From Pratylenchus scribneri (lineage: Eukaryota; Nematoda; Chromadorea; Rhabditida; Pratylenchidae), in NCBI GenBank assembly GCA_030063045.1, contig JAQSEB010000082.1, positions 2,914,001-2,978,000 on the forward strand: a DNA stretch of 64,000 nt. Direction: 5' to 3'. The position numbers and the translations under genes are program-made. Of the stretch, positions 1-12,398 are shown piece after piece. Within the stretch, counting starts at the first letter, position 1. Every line of letters begins with the position of its first letter. Below the pieces are notes generated by a model. That model was not told the DNA's origin, did not search any database, and saw nothing but the letters and a program-made list of their open reading frames with translations.

Positions 1-3000
1 GATAATGTGGATTGGATTTCATTGCTTGGATTGGAGGAGGATGCAGTCACCACGAGTACATCAAGCAGTAGCACATCTTCAAGTACATCCACTTCCACTT
101 CACCGTCTCCCCCATCGACCAGTCCATCCACAACGGCATCGTCAAATGGCCCATCCACCACAAGTAGTGAATATAATCCACAAAGCAATAGAGAATCTTT
201 GCATCATTCAGGCACTGATTCGAGCACATCCACTTCATCCTCTACTGCTTCATCTGTCTCTTCTCCATCAACTCCGGTGTCTTCTTCTCCTTCAAGTCTG
301 GCTTCTTCTTCTCCTTCAAGTCCGGCTTCTTCAAGTTCCTCGTCTTCATCTTCCACGGCTTCTCCTTCTACACCTCCTGTTAGTTCTCCTTCTTCACCGA
401 GTTCTTCGTCACCTTCCTCACCGTCGGTGCCGACCACTTCCATTCCATCATATTCACCTCCACCTGGCTCATGCTCTGTCATTCAAAATACAACGAATGT
501 TACAATTTCATCAAATGGTAATTCAAATATAATTTTATTGATGATAATTTCTCTATTTTTAGACAATGTTTCGGTTAAAATCCAGGCCAATCTTTCCCTC
601 TATCAATCTTCGCAACCGACTGGCGTAAAATTGGCAATTGACAAGAATGCAAAGGAAAAAGTGATAAAAATGATTGATGCTATTTTGAATAAACTTTTGG
701 CATCAATTCCGGCTGCAACTCCAATTGGGAATAGTAAGAAGATTATTTAAAAATTAAATTAATTATTTTAATCAATTAGAATTGCAATTCAACTTCAATT
801 TCGGAATGGAATTAGCTGTCAATAGTGGTCCTGTAAACACGACTGGATTCATTGTAAATTATTGCCAAAATTCTTCGAATTCTTCTCCTTCTGGTGGATC
901 ACCAAATTCACCCGGAAATGGATCGCCTAATAATCCTTCTCCAGACAATCCGCCACCTGGCACAAATGTGATAACAATCACCACAAATGTGAACACCAAT
1001 TTGAACACACCAACAAATAATAATAGTGCCCCATCGGGAAATGTCACAAATGGAAGCAATATCACAATAAATGCTGGTGGTGTGAATGTTACAGTCAATT
1101 TGAATGGCCAATTTCCAATTCAAATCAAACAAAACAATCCATTACTGCCGACAGCAGGAAGCAGTTTGAATGTTAATGGCAATTTAAATGGATTAGTGCC
1201 AACCATAAATGTGAATATTGGCATAAATGGGGGACAATTGGATCCAAATGGCAATGGCAATAATCCATCAAATCCAAACGGCAATAACCCCAACGGCAAT
1301 AATCCGAATGGGAATAATCCATCAAATCCAAACGGTAATAACCCCAACGGCAATAATCCGAATGGGAATAATCCATCAAATCCAAACGGCAATAACCCCA
1401 ACGGAAATAACTCCGACGGCAATAACCCGAATGGCCAAAATCCATCAAATCCAAATGGCCAAAATCCGTCGCATCCAAATGGCCAAAATCCATCAAATCC
1501 AAATGGCCAAAATCCATCAAATCCAAATGGCCAAAATCCATCAAATCCAAATGGCCAAAATCCATCAAATCCAAATGGACAAAATCCATCAAATCCAAAT
1601 GGCCAAAATCCATCAAATCCAAATGGCCAAAATCCATCAAATCCAAATGGCCAAAATCCATCAAATCCAAATGGACAAAATCCATCAAATCCAAATGGAC
1701 AAAATCCATCGAATCCAAACGGCGGAAATTCACCAAATTTCTCTATTAGTGTCAATTTCAATGGTTCACTTCCAATGCCGAATAATCTTGGTATTGTCAC
1801 ATTGCCCTCAAGCGGATTTCCAACTTATGGAAGTAGCGGGAATCTGAATGTGTCGATCACTTTAACTTTGCCTGGGTCATCACAAACAGGAAATGGCCAA
1901 AACAACAATGGAAATAATCCGTCAAGTGGAGTTACTGGAACTACTCCAACGACTCCAACATCATCAGGGACAACTGCAGTTACACCGACGACTCCAAGCA
2001 GTACATCGCCCAATTCAAATGGAAATGGCAGTCCAACCAATGGAGGAAATAGTGGCGGACAAGGAAATGATCCTAACGGATCAGGAAATGGAAATGGCCC
2101 TGGTTCAATCAACATTACATTGACTGGCTCAATTTCAATCACAAGTTTCAATGGCGTTTCCCCATCCAATGGCTTTGTCATTCTTCCATTGATGGCTTTA
2201 ATCAATAATGGAATGTTCCCAAGTATGAATAGTTTGATCAGTCCTGGTGTGAATCCAGCAAATGGCAATGGACTGAACATCAGCTTGACTGGAATTGTGC
2301 CAATTTCCCATGTAAATGGAAATCCGGTGAATAATTCGGGCGCAAATTCACCAAACAATAATAATGGCGGAACATCCCCATTGAATATTTTTGCCAATTT
2401 ATTCCCAAATTTGCCTGGTTTTGGCAATCCAAGTGCCAATCAACCTTCACAAAGTGAGAAATATTTACAATTGCCTAAAAAAATTTTCTCTAAAGATCCA
2501 GGCATTGGCGGTTTGAACATAACAATTACAATTACATTGCCACCAAATACCAATGTTGCGGGAGGACAGGCAGCACCTCCGGCTGGCACGGCTGGTTCAA
2601 TACCAAATATTTCAATCAATGGAGGAAATGGAGGCCCAGGAATGCAAATTAGTATAACAGTGAATGGTGTGCTGCCGCCAATGTCTAATTTGACAAGCAC
2701 TCCAAATGGAATCAATAGTATTTAGAAAATATTAATTTGAATTTGATTGTTATTTGTTATTTTAGTCAATTATAATATTAATGGAAATGGACAAGCGCCG
2801 CCGAATGGCCAAATGAATGGAAATGGAAATGGAGGAAATCCACCAAATGGTCAATTTAATATCACCGTAAATGGAAATGCTGTTAATCAACCACTATCAC
2901 CACAAGCTGGTATAAAATGAAAAACAAATAAATTAATTTTAATTAAAATATTTATTTATTATATTTTTGTACAGCTAATGGAAATGTCCAAGTGAATGTT

Positions 3001-3450
3001 AATATGAATCAAGCAACTGAGCCATCCACGCCATCTTCTTCATCATCTTCGTCAACATCTACATCCACTTCTCCATCATCTACATCCACGTCAACTTCAA
3101 CTTCTTCGTCGACTGTCCCACCCACAACACCAACAACCACAAAGGCACCATGCCCAGTTGGAGGCACTTGGAGTGCTTGGGGCCCACTCCAAGGTGTTTG
3201 CACAAAGAATTGTGGCAAATGTGGTTCACAAACCCAAACTCGAACATGCACTTCCGCTGCACAGGGATGTCCTTGCACGTAAAAAAAGCCATTCTAAAAT
3301 AAAAATAATTAACAATTAACAATTTTAAGTGGAAGTCCAACGCAAACTGTTGATTGCAATCCGACACCCTGCACATTCCCAGATAATTCATGCTGCTCGG
3401 GTAAACCGGCAAAAAGTACAAGCAAAGGAGGAGCCATTGTTTGCTCATGA
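1..3450 (+). CDS. Mucin-like, Asn-rich repeat protein with C-terminal TSP1 domain (5' partial)
   Basis: The gene enters from the left edge in frame 1. Six exons join in frame: 1-517, 563-733, 780-2717, 2766-2909, 2975-3278, 3330-3450, giving 1064 residues without the true N terminus. It has a Ser/Thr/Pro mucin-like stretch (about residues 15-155), then a very long Asn/Gly/Pro-rich region with tandem repeats of NPSNPNGQ and recurring hydrophobic segments of the INISVNG type. A second Ser/Thr linker precedes a thrombospondin type-1 domain (TWSAWG, CGKCGSQTQTRTC, CPCTGS, PCTFPDNSCC). These features suggest an extracellular, heavily glycosylated surface or matrix protein. Seen: composition, repeats, cysteines, splice sites. 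Known: nematode TSP1 domains carry the CxxCG..TRxC pattern. Inferred: secretion, because the signal peptide lies outside the window. Confidence 0.82.
1243..1728 (+). repeat. In-frame coding tandem repeats (54-bp units, then 24-bp units)
   Basis: About three units of 54 bp (around 1261-1430, coding NPSNPNGNNPNGNNPNGN) are followed by about a dozen 24-bp units (around 1441-1728, coding NPSNPNGQ, with one NPSHPNGQ variant). Copies differ only by a few synonymous changes (ggc/gga), which points to recent expansion by slippage or unequal exchange. All units keep the reading frame. Confidence 0.95.
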
Positions 3451-3599
3451 ATGGAATAAAGAAAAAGAAAAAGGAAAAATTCATTTGAGAATAATAAAAT
3501 TGGAATTATGAAATATTATTGTGATAAATGGATCAAAAATGGCACTAATTAAAACAAATTTATTTATATTTTTAAAAATTTTGTTTATAATTATTTAAT

Positions 3600-4834
3600 T
3601 TATAATCGAGGAAATTCAGCGACAGGGCTAACTTGAATTGTTTTTGATGTAATTATATTATTTATAGTATTCTTCTTCCAAAAGCAACAAAAAATTATAT
3701 CACGATATGGTTTATTTGTTAAAATCCCAATAATTGGATTCAAAATTGGTGGCCAACATTCCGATAAACTGTTGACAAAATTCAATAAGAAAAATTTTTC
3801 TATCACAAAAATCGAAGCAACGAATTCAAGATTCATTAAGACGAATGGAAAAAACGCCTAAAATATTATTATAAATATATTTTATAATAAACTTTTATCA
3901 AATTTACCAATAAAATTAAAGTGAATGTCAGTTGTTTATTCAATTTTCTGGTTCGCTCATTAAATTGTGGATGTGAATGAGAATTAACCAATTTAATCAT
4001 TTTGACGGCACAAAATATAATAATTCCAAAACTGATGATCATAAAGAATAGGAAGACATAAACATAGCTATTACCAGAATCTACCTAAAAAAAAATAAAA
4101 TTAATTTTAATATCTAAGAAAAAAATTAAGTGATAAATTCACCGTTGTATTTATGTCAATATATGATGAATATACACTACCATTTATGGATAAAGGAGTT
4201 GAATAAAATATTGGATTAGAAATGTGCACTATCATTGCACAAAAAATTGAAACAATACAAATTGGAAATAACAACAGAATTAAATAATGCCACCAATTTA
4301 TTTTTATATTCCTAAAAATAAAAATAAATAATAATTAAATAAATTTTACCAATTTAATGTTAAATATCTGTATAAAAATTGAACAACAATGCTGAATATT
4401 TGGAAGTAATAAAAAAATAAATAAATAATATTATGAGAGAGTGGATATATTTTGGATAAAATTATTTCCAAATAATTCGTTAAATATCCTTCATATAGAG
4501 TACCAAAAACTTGTTCATCGATATCACACATTATCTGAATTTTTAAAATGGTTTTTTTTTTGTTATTTGTTTATTATTTTTAAATTTAAATTAATAATGA
4601 AAAATAATTTTTTAATATTTAATCTGATTTACGACTTACGGGTTCTCCAACGGTAATTACTGCAAGGAACAGAATATCAACTGCGCAAGTTTGAAGAAGA
4701 ATTCGGCTATGTGACAACATTTCCTTGGGTGTTTTCTTTAAAATAAGCCAAATGAAAATTGCATTCAGGGAAAAACCAAGCGGCGGTGAAATTAAAGCAT
4801 TCAATCGATGTGCCAATTGATAATTGGCATTCAT
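3600..4834 (-). CDS. Serpentine chemoreceptor, Srd-like 7TM GPCR
   Basis: Five exons on the minus strand (4834-4640, 4534-4350, 4311-4143, 4084-3908, 3857-3600) give 327 aa with phases that agree. TM1 is followed by LKKTPKEM, as in nematode Srd/Str receptors. A later segment reads RTRKLNKQLTFTLILLAFFP, and the C-terminal part has the TM7 and tail pattern LNPIIGILTNKPYRD. The protein is hydrophobic throughout with about seven membrane segments. Known: Srd proteins are chemosensory receptors placed on sensory cilia. Inferred: the same role here; the ligand is unknown. The start is the first Met after an AT-rich leader and gives a TM1 at the expected distance. Str is the closest alternative family. 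Confidence 0.85.
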
Positions 4835-6078
4835 ATTTTTTTAATCAAATTTGATAAAAATAATTAAATTTTAATTAAATTCCTCATAAAAATTGAATTA
4901 TAGGGCAAATAATAAGAATTCTATTGAAAATAAAGATTAAACGTAAATATTAAAAATCAATGGCCTTTTAATTTGCGTGTTGATAGTGTGTGTATAAAAA
5001 AGTAAAAATATTTTTAAAAACTGGCATTTGAAAATGGAAATTGGAATCTGCTGGTGAATTAATAAATTTATTAAAAGGAAAATGAAAAAATTAATTTTTC
5101 TTGATTTTGTCATTATGCAATTGCAAAATGAAGTTTGTATAAAATAAAATCGGAGCCAATTATAAATAAATAATAATGGCAAACTACTTTGGCAAGAAAT
5201 TAATGATTAATGAATGAAGATGGATTTCATGGGTAAAACATGAGATTTTTATTATTAAATTCTTTCTCACATTAGTGTGCATTGAAAGAATTCAAATTAC
5301 GGTGAAGTTATGTATAATAATATTTCTAATAAGCTTTTTATAATATTTATTTCTTATGAATGATTGCTTTGAAAATACAAATAAAAAAGTAATTTTAAAT
5401 TTAATTTTCATTATTAAAAATGACTAAAAAATATAAAACACCAATTATGGGGAAATTAATTAAAATTTTACGCGATAAAATTTGAAAATGTCAGTATTAT
5501 TCACACGCTTAACAAGAAACTAAACAATTGAACATATTTATTTAATTAATTATTTCTATGAAAAATCAATACATATACTGAGGAAAATATTTAGAAATTT
5601 AAAAATAAATTTGAATTAAAAATAAAATTAGTAATATAATGATAAGAATTCAGCAAAATAATTAAAAATATTTTAGCATTTAAATTTTAATGATAATAAA
5701 TTATTATAAAATGGAATTATATAATTTCAATTAATTCTTTTGACATTTTTATTTAATAAATTTCTCTCCATTCTTCAAACAAAAGGAAATTTGAAATTGT
5801 CAATAAAATTTGGCCAATTCTGCTCGGATGAGCAAAAAGAATGAAATTTGGGGGGGGGGGGGGGCAATGGATTTAGAGGGGAAAGAGGGATGTCGGACTT
5901 TGACAAAAAAGAGGGATTTATTGACATTTTCCCTTGGCAGATGCTCCCACTTTTTTTGCTTTGCCACCTTTTTTGGCTTATTACAAGGCTAAACAAATGG
6001 CGGATAAAATTTTTTTTAGCTTCTTCATTCTATAAAAAGGGTAAAAAATATTTTTTAGATAAATAATATTTTTTCAAA
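4835..6078. other. Intergenic region with poly-G tract
   Basis: AT-rich spacer between the Srd-like receptor and the acetylcholine receptor gene. It contains a run of about 13 G at roughly 5850-5862 that stands out in this base composition. Short ORFs around 5775-6066 overlap on both strands and have no recognisable domains, so I do not call them genes. The last few hundred bases should hold the promoter of the downstream receptor. Confidence 0.6.
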
Positions 6079-8596
6079 ATGAATTTTCTTTATATTTTAT
6101 TGTTTTTCGCATCATTCACCAATATCAATAATTTATTTGACCGTTCACTAAAATTGGTTGCAGCAAATGAACATGGCCAAAATTTGTTTGACAAATTAAT
6201 GTTGGGATATAATCGTTTAAGGCGACCGGCAAGCAATGGACCACTTCGAGTCCGCCTGAAATTACGACTTTCCCAAATAATCGATCTAGTTTCGGATAAA
6301 TTAATTTAAATATAATTATTGTTGTTCAGCATGAAATCAACCAAATTATGACTGTCAGTGTTTGGCTCCGTCAATCCTGGAGTGATTCTCGGCTTTCCTG
6401 GAATCCAGCCGAATATGGAGGTATACAAATTTTGATGATTTGAATATTTTTGATTAGGTATTGGCACACTTTATATGCCTCAGGAGATGATTTGGGTGCC
6501 GGATTTGGTGTTATATAATAATGCGGATCGACATCATTACAATGTGACTATTGGTACAAAGGCAACATTGCATCATAGTGGAGAGGTATGACCTATTAAA
6601 ATATATTTGTTACGGCCAATTTCGTGAATTGGCATTTCCCAGAAAAGGCCAGGATTTTTTAGCTGGCCGATTTTGATAGAGATTTAAGAATAGGTTTCAG
6701 CATGGTCAATTTAATTTATGAAATTTCAATTTCAAACTGGATTAGGTGTTATGTACTAAAACAACATATTGTGCGCCAACGACGGGGTAGGAATCTAGCG
6801 GAAAGTATTAAAGCTAATAACAGTTTGAAATTGAAATTTGATTTACTAAATTGACCGTGCTTAATCGAATGAGCCTATTCCGTATCACTACGAATCTAGA
6901 AGCCGTGATTCCTCAAATCGTCCGGCCTAAAAACCTGGCCTTTTCATTAAAGTCTAATTTACAAAATTGGCAGCAACATATTCAAATTAATTTAAAAATT
7001 GTTTGAAGATTCTTTGGGAACCGCCAGCCCTTTTCAAATCACTTTGCGAAATTGATGTCACCTGGTTCCCTTTCGATGAACAACTTTGCCAATTAAAAGT
7101 TTATTCTTATTATTTTTAAAGAATAATTCGCTTTTTATAGTTTGGTTCTTGGAGTTTTTCCGAGGATTTGTTGCGATTGGCATTTTGGGAGGATTTGAGT
7201 GGCACCAAAATGGAAATTGAACATGGAATTGGTTTAATAATATATAAAAATTAAATTAATTATTAATTATTTATTTTAGATTTATCCGACTATTATCCCT
7301 CCGTTGAATGGGACATCCTCTCTGTTCGTGCAGTTCGCCATTCTCGCTCTTACCCAGGCCGTTCACCGGGACATGGAGAAATGAATGCTCATTTACGGGA
7401 AAAAGGCCGATTCACGGATATTGTGGTTAGACAAAATATTTTTTGTTAAATAAAATTCTTTGCAGTACAATTTGGTACTCCGTCGTAAGCCACTTTTTTA
7501 TACAGTCAACTTGGTTTTCCCCTGTGTTGGTATTTCCTTTCTCACAATTCTTGTCTTCTATCTTCCTCCAGAATCCGGCGAAAAGGTTGCCAAAATTAAC
7601 AAAATATATTAAAAATAAGCCAGATTGCCCTTTGCATTTCTATTTTGGTGGCACTCACTGTCTTTTTCCTATTACTCACTGAAGTCCTTCCAGCCAGCAG
7701 TGTTGTTCTTCCCTTAATCGGTTTTTGGCACACAATTATTAATATTTATTCCTTAATTTAGGCAAATATTTACTCTTTACAATGTTCCTTGTCACTCTTT
7801 CCGTTTTGATTACCGTAATTTGTAAGTAACAAAATACATTTAAAATTGTAATTAATTAATTTAGCATTGAATTTGCATTTTCGTAAAACATCCACACATT
7901 CCCCATTGCCTGGTTGGCTTCGTCTAATTTTACTTCGATGGCTTCCGAAATTGCTTTTCATGCGCCGCCCACTTGATGCACTAGGGCAAATCAGAAAAGA
8001 GAGTTTGAGAGCCCAAAAGAAGGAAGAAGGATCGCCGGCGGGCATTTTGGCCAGGAAAGAACGACCAAAACCCAAGAAAACTGGTCCTTTCCACCAAAAA
8101 ATTGATTTAATAAACAAACATTTTTGGCAGTTGCCCATCTACAAGAGAATGTCCAATTTGATTGCCTCGGCCCAATCCGTGTTTTAAGGGACACTCCGTT
8201 GGAGGCAATGTGCCGACCGCCCCTTGAAGAGTCAATGAAACAATTATTTCGGTTTACATTTTTGAAGCCCAAAAATAATTATTTAAATATTTTTAGTTGT
8301 CCTCAAACTGTAAAAGCATTTGAACACATTTGTTTCATTGCCGAATTGTTGAAGACAAAAGATCGTGATTTAAAGGTTGACCAAGATTGGAAATATGTGG
8401 CAAAGTTAACAAAATAAAATTTTCATTTTATTTTATTATTTACAGTGTTATTGACCGACTTTTCCTTGTCCTCTTCGCATTCAGCTGTTTTCTTGGCACA
8501 GCCATCATTTTGTTACAGGCCCCAATTTTTTATGATAGCAGCCGGCAACCTATTGATTTAATGCAATTTCAATCGACTGATGAAAATGGAAAATAA
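6079..8596 (+). CDS. Nicotinic acetylcholine receptor subunit, non-alpha type
   Basis: Thirteen exons (6079-6288, 6330-6420, 6458-6585, 7009-7098, 7141-7231, 7280-7425, 7466-7585, 7624-7720, 7762-7821, 7865-8083, 8131-8251, 8297-8404, 8446-8596) give 543 aa. A signal peptide ([13 protein letters not shown]) leads into the ligand-binding domain with [16 protein letters not shown] and the Cys-loop [15 protein letters not shown] (13 residues between the cysteines). GEK before TM2, the TM2 sequence [16 protein letters not shown] and the pre-TM4 WKYVA are typical of cation-selective pentameric channels. Loop C has no vicinal CysCys pair and instead is Arg/His/Ser-rich, so this is a non-alpha (UNC-29/ACR-2-like) subunit. 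Known: such subunits assemble with alpha subunits at neuromuscular or neuronal synapses. The exact orthologue cannot be fixed from sequence alone. Confidence 0.93.
6640..6955. mobile_element. Palindromic MITE-like element in an nAChR intron
   Basis: The 423-bp intron 6586-7008 is much longer than its neighbours and holds a unit whose ends are imperfect inverted repeats: GAAAAGGCCAGG near 6644 and its complement CCTGGCCTTTTC near 6940. Inside, TTTCAATTTCAAACTG near 6726 is mirrored by CAGTTTGAAATTGAAA near 6820, and the flanking TTGACC/GGTCAA blocks also mirror each other. There is no coding capacity, so it is probably non-autonomous. I found no convincing target duplication. Confidence 0.65.
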
Positions 8597-9090
8597 AAAT
8601 TAAATTTTGAATAAAATTATTCAATCCTCTCTATATATTTAGCACTATTATTTTTGTGAATATTTTGACGAGAAAATAATTAAAAAAAATACAAATTTAA
8701 TAAATGGAAGTAAAAAAATTCATTTCGCGTTTCGCCTCGCAATTATTGTTAACCATACATTTACTTATAATCTGGCTGATGCATTAAATTAAAATCTCAC
8801 ACTCCACCTTTCCAGTTACCACAATGTGCTATGCATTCATAGAAATAGAAATGTTGATTTCACATGCAATTACTATTAATTCACAGATACCTAAGTCATT
8901 CATTTATTATCTGCTGATGACTTAATTAAATTCAAATCTCACATATGGTCACATCACGATATTATACATCGTGCATGCATTAAAATTAAAAAGCATTCAT
9001 TTTCATTTTTGTGTTTTTTTTTATTTTCTTAAATACATTCTTCATTTTAATAAAATTTCCTTAATTTCATCTTACAAAAATAATAATAAT
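8597..9090. other. Intergenic spacer
   Basis: AT-rich DNA between the acetylcholine receptor gene and the Srg-like receptor. It should hold the polyadenylation region of the first and the promoter of the second. I see no ORF, repeat or RNA gene in it. Confidence 0.6.
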
Positions 9091-11209
9091 ATGGGCATTT
9101 TGGAATGGATTGGATCAAAAAGCAATGAATTTGTTTATTTTGCATTGTTTTTGGGCAGCACTTCACTTTTGCTTAATATTTGCCAAATCTACACAATAAT
9201 TCGGCATCAAGAATTTCACAATTCATTTTATATTTTATTTATTTTCCGTGGCATTTCGGTTTGTATTTAAAATATAAATTAATAATTAATTAAGGATTTT
9301 TTGCATATTTTGGTCTCTTGCATTTATTACCGTTTTCCAACAATTTTTGGCCAATTTTTCTTTCCAATCTATTTGCAACTTCCAAAATTATTTCTATCTT
9401 CATTGGGCGTTGTTGGCCACTTTTCATATCAGGCCAATAATTTGTCCTCTGCTTTTTTATTGTTGAATCGTTTGAGTGCAATTCAATGGCCAATTCAGTA
9501 TAAAAATGTACAATTAAATTAAATTAATTAATTAATTAATTTCAATTAATATTTATGTATAGTTATGGCACAAATTGTTGCCAATTTCAATTTCAATTTC
9601 CATCATATTCCCTTTATTAACTTCATATTCAATGATAAATGCAAAAATGGAATTAATTCCGATAAAAATGGATCAAAATAATCAAACAATTTCGTTCATT
9701 GTGGCAGAAATTCCAGGGGTATGTTTAGACTGTTATTTTCTTAAATTAAATTTAATCTCAACAGGGCACATATTATAAAGAAATGCTAAATTATATTTCA
9801 ATTTTCTCCATCATTTTTTTGATTTTCTGTTTTTGCATCAGCATCGGTACATTTCTTTTGTATAAATATCAATTAAAAAATAATTCAAATGAAAATAATC
9901 AACAAAATGCGCTTGAAACTAAACGTAAATTATTGGTTTATTCATTCATCACCGTATTGGGTCATTCATTGAATGCCTCATTAATGGTAAATTTAAATAT
10001 TAAATAACAATTATTATTATTTCATTAAATAATTAATTGATCAATGAACAGTGAGTCATTTAAAATATTATTTAAATTTATATAAAAATTATTTTTTATT
10101 GAGGAAAAATTGGTTCTGAGCTCCCAGACTGAAAATCAATCAATTGATACACCATTCGATAGAGCTCGTCGAGCTGAGTCTGAAAATACCAAAAATTTCT
10201 GCGCGCTCACACTTTTGGCCAAGTTATGGCCAATTGAAAATCGCAAAAGTGAAGGGCCCCCCTATGGGTCGAAAAAGTTAAAATTTTTTATATCGACATA
10301 TTATACATCAATCGACGCGTCTCAACGAGCTGAATACGATTCTGTAATCGGTTTCGCATAAAATTCAAAAATAAGAAAGTTACAGTCGCGCAAAGGAAAT
10401 ACGGATTGGAACTGCTCCGGTGGGCATTTCAGAGTGGACTCCTCCGTGTGCTCCGCCTCCGCGCGACCAGACGAGCTTGTGGCTCGCTGCGCTCGCCACA
10501 AGCCCGTCCAGTTCCCGCGCTTCGGCTACGCACACTCCGGAGTCCACTCTTACATTCCTCCGCAGTTCCAACACATTCCAGCGAGACAAAAATGGCCATA
10601 ACTTTTTTATTTTTGAGTTTTAGACGAAAACAATCACAGATTCGGATTTTGGTTATCGAGACGCGTCGATTGAGGTATAATTTGTTCGAAAAGAAATTTT
10701 TAAAATTTTTGACCCATAGGGGGGACCAAGCACTTTTATGAGAAAATAGTTTTCATGGCCATAACTTGGCCAAAAGTGCAAGCGCTCTGAAATTTCTTTT
10801 ATTCTCAGACACAACTCGTCAAGATGCGTCGATTGGTATATCATTTGATTGATTTTGAGTCTGGGAGCTCAGAACCAATTTTACCTTTTATTGATTAAAT
10901 TAATTAAATTCTAATTTAACTGTCACTTTATTTTTACAGATTCTTTTCAATTTCTTTTATAATTCTAAATTAGTTGGTCCCGTCATCCAAGCATTATATC
11001 CACAATATCCTTGGATCATGGATTTTTGTACAATTTTCCTCTCAACATGGACACTTCTGTGGGCAAGTGAAACATTCCGTGTCAAATTCATTGAGGATTT
11101 CCTTCCAAATTTTCTTAATCAAAAAATTGTCAATTTTCACTCTTCATCGAGAGTGATTGTCCTAAATAATGCTACTAATTCAATTTATCATCATCATCAT
11201 CGACCTTGA
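9091..11209 (+). CDS. Serpentine chemoreceptor, Srg-like 7TM GPCR
   Basis: Five exons (9091-9258, 9295-9507, 9563-9718, 9765-9986, 10940-11209) give 342 aa. Features seen: SFYILFIFRGISDFLHI in the TM1-TM2 region, LLLNRLSAIQWPIQYKN at the end of TM3 (the NR..A..P pattern common to Srg/Srv receptors), TKRKLLVYSF before TM6, and a TM7-like TWTLLWASETFRVKF near the C terminus. The tail has a run of four His before the stop. The fourth intron is about 950 bp because a 783-bp transposable element lies in it. Family Srg is the best guess; Srv or Srxa are possible. Known: such receptors act in chemosensory neurons. Confidence 0.82.
10103..10885. mobile_element. Mutator-like non-autonomous element with 9-bp target duplication
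   Basis: The ends are inverted repeats of at least 35 bp with few mismatches: the left end reads AATTGGTTCTGAGCTCCCAG and the right end is its complement, continuing through the next 15 bases. The element is flanked by identical 9-bp direct repeats TTTTATTGA (10094-10102 and 10886-10894). A 9-bp duplication and ends starting with GG fit the Mutator superfamily. The middle (about 10405-10575) is GC-rich and itself palindromic (AGAGTGGACTCC near 10430, mirrored near 10540; a GACGAGCTTGTGGC stem near 10471). No transposase ORF is seen. It sits in an intron, so the host gene can stay intact. Confidence 0.85.
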
Positions 11210-12398
11210 ATTCTTCAGAAAAATGGTATATTGGCATAAAATTGTCAAATTCGAATATAAAAAATTATTCTCATTTATATTTTTGTATCTTTGTAATTTG
11301 TATTGCACATGGGAAGAATTTATGCAATTCTTTTTTATTGTTCCATATTTTCACACAATTTGATGGAATAAAATAAGTTTCATTTTACCATTTTCTCACT
11401 GAAAACAATATTCCTTTCCAATGAATTAAAAAGCATAAATGTTCATTTGGGCGAATTACCATTCCTGTTAGTTCAAATATACACAAGCACATTTAATTAA
11501 GTATTCATGCTTTCATTAATTAAGAAATTAAATTTGAAATTTTAATTAATAAATTAATTAATAAAATAAAAATCATATTAAAAAATATTTGTGTAATTTG
11601 TAATATTTTACATTAATGCGATAAATCCTTTATTTCGACTAAATATCATAGTAGTAGAATAATATTATTGCATTCCAACCATAATATTATTCATTAATAA
11701 TTTAGTAAGTTGACATTTCAAAAATATGTTTTATTATTATTATTTATAGCCTTTGATTTCCATTCTTAATTAAAATTGGCATTTTCACATTTTGTTTTCT
11801 TCCTTTTGTGACTTTGACAATTCCCTGTTTTGTATGAATTATTAAAAATAGCATGCAATAATATTTAATATATTCAACAAAAACTTTTAATATTAAAGTA
11901 AGCAGATACAAATTCATCTTTTCGTGTTTTGAATTTAATATCTTTTATTTGTTATTGGAATAATTTGAAATCATTTAATAGAAATCCGTGAAAAAATTAT
12001 TGAAAAAATGAATTTATTAAATTTATTAGTAGTTTTAAAATTAAATTTTATCATATTTTGCTATTCTCTAGACACTAGTACATTTTATAAGAAAGCACTT
12101 TAAAATGTTCCATGAATTAATTATTTTTTGCAAATCTAATTAAATATCAATAATCAAATTTTTTAGTGTCAAAAAATTTAAAGGTAGAAAAATTTACATT
12201 AAACTTTTTTATGGCCATAAAACTTAGCCAAATTATGGTTTACTTTGTCTATTTTATTTATTGCAATAACCAACCTATAAATAGTAAACCATTTTCCAAG
12301 ATTTTCAGCCAATTATTTGGATTAAAAATGTCTTTTATTTAATTTTTAAATTATTTTTTTTGCCATATTTTTGTTTCCATTTTATTTCCGGTTAATCA
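11210..12398. other. Intergenic spacer
   Basis: Strongly AT-rich DNA between the Srg-like and Sre-like receptors. Apart from short A/T runs and small local repeats I see no gene, hairpin element or RNA gene. The promoter of the Sre-like gene should lie near its right end. Confidence 0.6.

Noticed and set aside
1431..1728. Regular 24-bp repeats that could suggest a CRISPR-like array
   Set aside because: The units are contiguous with no unique spacers, stay in frame and encode NPSNPNGQ; the genome is eukaryotic.
1120..1800. Long minus-strand ORFs opposite the Asn-rich repeats
   Set aside because: They are antisense shadows of the 24-bp coding repeat and read as monotonous GFDGFWPF-type peptides; the plus frame has matching splice sites and a TSP1 domain.
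10406..10741. ORFs in the GC-rich core of the Mutator-like element
   Set aside because: They exist in several frames because of high GC and lack of stops; no transposase or other domain is visible.
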